Translations under genes and position numbers: made by a program
The notes under the pieces: model-generated
The model's input: only the letters and a program-made list of their open reading frames with translations
Told to the model about the DNA's origin: nothing
Databases searched by the model: none
NCBI GenBank assembly: GCA_964020085.1
Contig: OZ026603.1
Span: 7,193,046 to 7,257,045, forward strand
Length of the DNA stretch: 64,000 bases
Direction of reading: 5' to 3'
Origin: Micromussa lordhowensis
Lineage: Eukaryota; Cnidaria; Anthozoa; Scleractinia; Lobophylliidae
In this document: positions 59,359 through 64,000 of the stretch, in pieces
Numbering within the stretch: position 1 is the stretch's first letter
Layout: every line of letters begins with the position of its first letter

Positions 59359-62300
59359 GACATGATGGTATTGGCGCCAGGGTGTTTTTTTCTGGCCTTT
59401 TTTTGCAGTAGTTTCCCCTGGTCCCAACTTTGCAGAATTTCAGAAAACGCGCGCTGGGGGTCCCCTTGGCAAATTTGACATAGCTCGGCTTCACGGGCAC
59501 TTTAAGAGGCGCGGTTTGCAGCAAAATGTTCTGCTAGGTTGGCACTTCAAGGAAATTTTAGTTTAAACATGATGGCATTGGCGCCAGGGTGTTTCTTCTG
59601 GCCTTCTTTTTGCAGTAGTTTCCCCTGGTCCCAACTTTGCAGAATTTCAGAAAACGCACGCTGGGGGTCCCCTTGGCAAATTTGACATAGCTCGGCTTCA
59701 CGGGCACTTTAAGAGGCGCGGTTTGCAGAAAAATGTTCTGCTTGGTTGGCACTTGAAGGGAATCGTAGTTAGGACATGATGGCATATGCGCCAGGATGTT
59801 TTTTCTGGCGTTCTTTTTGCAGTAGTTTCCCCTGGTCCCAACTTTGCAGAATTTCAAAAAACGCACGCCGGGGGTCCCCTTAGCAAATTTGACATAGCTC
59901 GGCTTCACGGGCACTTTAAGAGGCGCGGTTTGCAGCAAAATGTTTTGCTAGGTCGGCACTTTAAGGAAATGCTAGTTAGGACATGATGGCATTGGCGCCA
60001 GGGTTTTTTTTCTGGCCTTCTTTTTGCAGTAGTTTCCCCTGGTCCCAACTTTGCAGAATTTCAGAAAACGCGCGCTGGGGGTCCGCTTGGCAAATTTGAC
60101 ACAGCTCGGCTTCACGGGCACTTTAAGAGGCGCGGTTTGCAGCAAAATGTTCTGCTAGGTTGGCACTTCAAGGAAATTTTAGTTAAAACATGATGACATT
60201 GGCGCCAGGGTGTTTTTTCTGGCCTTCTTTTTGCAGTAGTTTCCCCTGGTCCCAACTTTGCAGAATTTCAGAAAACGCGCGCTGGGGGTCCCCTTGGCAA
60301 ATTCTACATAGCTCGGCTTCACGGGCACTTTAAGAGGCGCGGTTTGCAGCAAAATGTTCTGCTAGCTTGGCATTTTAAGGAAATTCTAGTTAGGACATGA
60401 TGGCATTGGAGCCAGCGTGTTTTTTCTGGCCTTCTTTTTGCAGTAGTTTCCCCTGGTCCCAACTTTGCAGAATTTCAGAAAACGCGCGCTGGGGGTCCCC
60501 TTGGCAAATTTGACATAGCTCGGCTTCACGGCCACTTTATGAGGCGCGGTTTGCAGCAAAATGCTCTGCTAGGTTAACACTTGAAGAAAATTGTAGTTAG
60601 GACATGATGGCATTGGCGCCAGGGTTTTTTTTCTGCCCTTCTTTTTGCAGTAGTTTCCCCTGGTCCCAACTTTGCAGAATTTCAGAAAACGCGCGCTGGG
60701 GGTCCCCTTGGCAAATTTGACATTGCTCGGCTTCACGAACACTTTAAGAGGCGCGGTTTGCAGCAAAATGTTCTGCTGGGTTGGCACTTAAAGGAAATGC
60801 TGTTAGGACATGATGGCATTGGCGCCAGGGTGTTTTTTCTGGCCTTCTTTTTGCAGTAGTTTCCCCTGGTCCCAACTTTGCAGAATTTCAGAAAACGCGC
60901 GCTGGGGGTCCCCTTGGCAAATTTGACATAGCTCGGTTTCACGGGCACTTTAAGAGGCGCGGTTTGCAGCAAAATGTTCTGCTAGGTTGGCAGTTTAAGG
61001 AAATTTTAGTTAGGACATGATGGCATTGGCGCCAGGGTGTTTTTTCTGGCCTTCTTTTTGCAGTAGTTTCCCCTGGTGCCAACTTTGAAGAATTTCAGAA
61101 AACGCGCGCTGGGGGTCCCCTTGGCAAATTTGACATAGCTCGGTTTCACGGGCACTTTAAGAGGCGCGGTTTGCAGCAAAATGTTCTGCTAGGTTGGCGC
61201 TTTAAGGAAATTCTAACTAGGACATGATGGCATTGGCGCCAGGGTGTTTTTTCTGGTTTTCTTTTTGCAGTAGTTTCCCCTGGTCCCAACTTTGCAGAAT
61301 TTCAGAAAACGCGCGCTGGGGGTCCCCTTGGCAAATTTAACATAGCTCGGCTTCACAGGAACTTTAGGAGGCGCGGTTTGCAGCAAAATGTTCTGCTAGG
61401 TTGGCACTTTAAGCAAATTCTAGTTAGGACTTGATGGCATTGGCGCCAGGGTGCTTTTTCTGGCCTTCTTTTTGCAGTAGTTTCCCCTGGTCCCAACATT
61501 GCAGAATTTCAGAAAACGCGCGCTGGGGGTCCCCTTGGCAATTTTGACATAGCTCGGCTTCACGGGCACTTTAAGAGGCGCGGTTTGCAGCAAAATGTTC
61601 TGCTAGGTTAACACTTTAAGGACATTTTAGTTAGGACATGATGGCATTGGCGACAGGGTGTTTTTTCTGGCCTTCTTTTTGCAGTAGTTTCCCCTGGTCC
61701 CAACTTTGCAGAATTTCAGAAAACGCGCGCTGGGGGTTCCCTTGGCAAATTTGACATAGCTCGGCTTCACGGCGACTTTAAGAGGCGCGGTTTGCAGCAA
61801 AATGTTCTGCTAAGTTGGCACTTTAAGGAAATTTAAGTTAGGACACGATGGCATTGGCGCCAGGGTGTTTTTTTCTGGCCTTCTTTTTGCAGTAGTTTCC
61901 CCTGGTCCCAACTTTGCAGAATTTTAGAAAACGCGCGCTGGGGGTCCCCTTGGCAAATTTAACATAGCTCGGCTTCACGGGCACTTAAAGAGGCGCGGGG
62001 TGCAGCAAAATGTTCTGCTAGGTTGGCAGTTTAAGGAAATTCTAGTTAAGACATGATGGCATTGGCGCCAGGGTGTTTTTTCTGGCCTTCTTTTTGCAGT
62101 AGTTTCCCCTGGTCCCAACTTTGCAGAATTTCAGAAAACGCGCGCTGGGGGTCCCCTTGGCAAATTTGACATAGCTCGGCTTCACGGGCACTTTAAGAGG
62201 CGCGGTTTGCAGCAAAATGTTCTGCTAGGTTGGCACTTTAAGGAAATTTTAGTTAAAACATGATGGCATTGGCGCCAGGGTGTTTTTTCTGGCCTTCTTT

Positions 62301-64000
62301 TTGCAGTAGTTTCCCCTGGTCCCAACTTTGCAGAATTTCAGAAAACGCGCGCTGGGGGTTCCCTTGGCAAATTTGACATAGCTCGGCTTCACGGCGACTT
62401 TAAGAGGCGCGGTTTGCAGCAAAATGTTCTGCTAAGTTGGCACTTTAAGGAAATTTAAGTAAGGACACGATGGCATTGGCGCCAGGGTGTTTTTTTCTGG
62501 CCTTCTTTTTGCAGTAGTTTCCCCTGGTCCCAACTTTGCAGAATTTTAGAAAACGCGCGCTGGGGGTCCCCTTGGCAAATTTAACATAGCTCGGCTTCAC
62601 GGGCACTTAAAGAGGCGCGGGGTGCAGTAAAATGTTCTGCTAGGTTAGCACTTTAAGGAAATTCTAGTTAGAACACGATGGCATTGGCGACAGGGTGTTT
62701 TTTCTGGCCTTCATTTTGCAGTAGTTTCCCCTGGTCCCAACTTTGCAGAATTTCAGAAAACGCGCGCTGGGGGTTCCCTTGGCAAATTTGACATAGCTCG
62801 GCTTCACGGCGACTTTAAGAGGCGCGGTTTGCAGCAAAATGTTCTGCTAAGTTGGCACTTTAAGGAAATTTAAGTTAGGACACGATGGCATTGGCGCCAG
62901 GGTGTTTTTTTCTGGCCTTCTTTTTGCAGTAGTTTCCCCTGGTCCCAACTTTGCAGAATTTCAGAAAACGCGCGCTGGGGGTCCCCTTGGCAAATTTGAC
63001 ATAGCTCGGCTTCACGGGCACTTTAAGAGGCGCGGTTTGCAGCAAAATGTTCTGCTAGGTTGGCACTTCAAGGAAATTTTAGTTAAAACATGATGGCATT
63101 GGCGCCAGGGTGTTTTTTCTGGCCTTCTTTTTGCAGTAGTTTCCCCTGGTCCCAACTTTGCAGAATTTCAGAAAACGCGCGCTGGGGGTCCCCTTGGCAA
63201 ATTCTACATAGCTCAGCTTCACGGGCACTTTAAGAGGCGCGATTTGCAGCAAAATGTTCTGCTAGCTTGGCATTTTAAGGAAATTCTAGTTAGGACATGA
63301 TGGCATTGGAGCCAGCGTGTTTTTTCTGGCCTTCTTTTTGCAGTAGTTTCCCCTGGTCCCAACTTTGCAGAATTTCAGAAAACGCGCGCTGGGGGTCCCC
63401 TTGGCAAATTTGACATAGCTCGGCTTCACGGGCACTTTAAGAGGCGCGGTTTGCAGCAAAATGCTCTGCTAGGATAACACTTCAATGAAATCGTAGTTAG
63501 GACATGATGGCATTGGCGCCAGGGTGTTTTTTCTGGCCTTCATTTTGCAGTAGTTTCCCCTGGTCCCAACTTTGCAGAATTTCAGAAAACGCGCGCTGGG
63601 GGTCCCCTTGGCAAATTTGACATAGCTCGGTTTCACGGGCACTTTAAGAGGCACGGTTTGCAGCAAAATGTTCTGCTAGGTTGGCACTTCAAGGAAATTG
63701 TAACTAGGACATGATGGCATTGGCGCCAGGGTGTTTTTTCTGGCCTTCTTTTTGCAGTAGTTTCCCCTGGTCCCAACTTTGCAGAATTTTAGAAAACGCG
63801 CGCTGGGGGTCCCCTTGGCAAATTTGACATAGCTCGGCTTCATGGGCACTTTAAGAGGCGCAGTTTGCAGCAAAATGTTCTTCTAGGTTGGCACTTCAAG
63901 GAAATTGTAGTTAGGACATGATGGCATTGGTGCCAGGGTGTTTTTTCTGGCCTTCTTTTTGCAGTAGTTTCCCCTGGTCCCAACTTTGCAGAATTTCAGA

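Larger units (their letters stand above)
7395..64000. repeat. 207-bp satellite DNA array, about 273 head-to-tail copies, open at the right edge
   Basis: The anchor GACATGATGG recurs every 207 bases from 7459 to 63915. Unit landmarks, counted from the anchor, are: TGGCGCCA palindrome 14-21, T6 tract 27-32, TTCTTTTTGCAG ending at 50, TTTCCCCTGGTCCCAAC ending at 70, CGCGCG 90-95, GGGGTCCCC 99-107, CAAATTTGACATAGCTCGG 112-130, CTTCACGGGCACTTTAAGAG 131-150, CAGCAAAATGTTCTGCTAGG 161-180, and a variable boundary 199-207. By hand count the consensus is about 50% GC. All copies share one orientation and no other element interrupts them. Small indels total only a few bases relative to an exact 207-bp ladder. 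The family is not one I recognise. Confidence 0.98.
55891..64000. repeat. Right-hand satellite block, most diverse units, continues past the window
   Basis: Unit register is kept apart from the 288-bp and 77-bp units. Segmental copies remain visible. The TGCTTGGTTTGCAC unit recurs at 53583 and 56481 (14 units). CAAATTCTACATAGCTC at 60297 and 63197 lie 2900 bp apart (14 units plus 2 bases). CACGGCGACTTTAAGAGG recurs at about 61768, 62390 and 62805, together with AATTTAAGT...ACACGATGG. The last anchor is 63915 and the window ends inside that unit. Confidence 0.85.

Noticed and set aside
7459..64000. Dozens of ORFs of 63-148 codons on both strands of the satellite as protein genes
   Set aside because: They are phase copies of the 207-bp unit, whose length is a multiple of three. 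They repeat the same peptide, stop at the unit boundary and tolerate 1-base indels. No domain is recognisable.
7459..64000. CRISPR-like array (constant repeat plus variable segment)
   Set aside because: The constant part is about 190 bp and the variable part about 10 bp. Variable parts recur, and the context is eukaryotic with transposons and introns.
7459..64000. CENP-B box in the satellite unit
   Set aside because: The closest stretch is CTTCACGGGCAC. It lacks the required TTCG and A at the conserved spacing to CGGG. No match on the other strand either.
7459..64000. Tandem RNA genes (5S rRNA, snRNA or tRNA clusters)
   Set aside because: No tRNA A and B boxes, no 5S internal control region and no terminator-like arrangement that I can recognise. 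The T6 tract alone is not enough.
7459..64000. Compensatory changes keeping the boundary inverted repeat (CCTA-GT-TAGG versus TTTA-GT-TAAA)
   Set aside because: Some units do look compensated, but many common ones (TTTAGTTAGG, CGTAGTTAGG, CTTAGTTAGA) are not, so there is no consistent pairing.
1..64000. Telomeric repeats or an array end inside the window
   Set aside because: No runs of TTAGGG or its complement. The satellite is still in register at base 64000.

Overview
The window is eukaryotic and almost certainly metazoan. A split transposase gene with a GT-AG intron, several short inverted-repeat elements and a LINE remnant occupy the first 7.4 kb. A single satellite array fills the remaining 56.6 kb and runs off the right edge. 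The transposon repertoire (an animal TNP2-like transposase, a foldback element starting GGGCCGGGTTGTT, a LINE with a C-terminal zinc-binding motif) looks to me like an anthozoan cnidarian such as a stony coral. That is inference from familiarity, not proof. I see no host single-copy gene, no RNA gene and no prokaryotic feature.

Left flank (1-7394). A 5'-incomplete transposase of the CACTA/EnSpm TNP2 type (Transposase_21 plus a DUF4218-like C-terminal part) runs from base 2 to 3879 on the + strand. It has a 2.24-kb intron (107-2345) and one frameshift in a run of nine A (2705-2713). The intron carries a near-perfect palindrome (arms 1297-1488 and 1502-1728) and a smaller related hairpin. Nineteen bases after the transposase stop codon sits a 652-bp element flanked by TTAA with 12-bp perfect terminal inverted repeats (3902-4553). 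Two more foldback elements follow (about 4580-5150 and 5176-5420). Next is a 5'-truncated LINE C-terminus (about 5604-6340) with an inverted copy of one of its own segments upstream (5536-5603) and a tandemly duplicated tail. An LTR-like stretch with TATA and AATAAA signals follows (about 6500-6900). Last comes a 400-bp tract crowded with TTTGA/TCAAA motifs and exact palindromes (6965-7370), which abuts the satellite.

Satellite (about 7395-64000). About 273 head-to-tail copies of a 207-bp unit, all in one orientation, with no foreign insertion seen. I set unit position 1 at the GACATGATGG anchor (first at 7459, last at 63915). The anchor register holds to within a few bases over the whole array. 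There are only two structural exceptions: a 288-bp unit at 58373 (81-bp internal duplication) and a 77-bp unit at 59282 (130-bp deletion). Variation is strikingly uneven. Most of the unit is nearly invariant, but about ten bases around the unit boundary (199-207 and the first base or two of the next unit) are hypervariable, especially the dinucleotide 199-200. Because 207 is divisible by 3, one frame on each strand is open for nearly the whole unit. This yields dozens of spurious 63-72 aa ORFs, and longer ones where the boundary stop is mutated. Local higher-order repeats are clear: a 7-mer (1449 bp) near 20.5-25 kb, a 3-mer at 31.3-32.5 kb, a 2-mer at 33.1-33.9 kb, a 5-mer with a 4-mer variant at 44-46.5 kb, and segmental copies spaced 8, 11, 13, 16, 17 and 37 units apart. 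Such an array is a candidate centromeric or other heterochromatic satellite. No canonical CENP-B box was found.

There are no interacting genes to speak of. The biology here is repeat biology: transposon nesting in the flank, and unequal exchange, conversion or amplification in the array.
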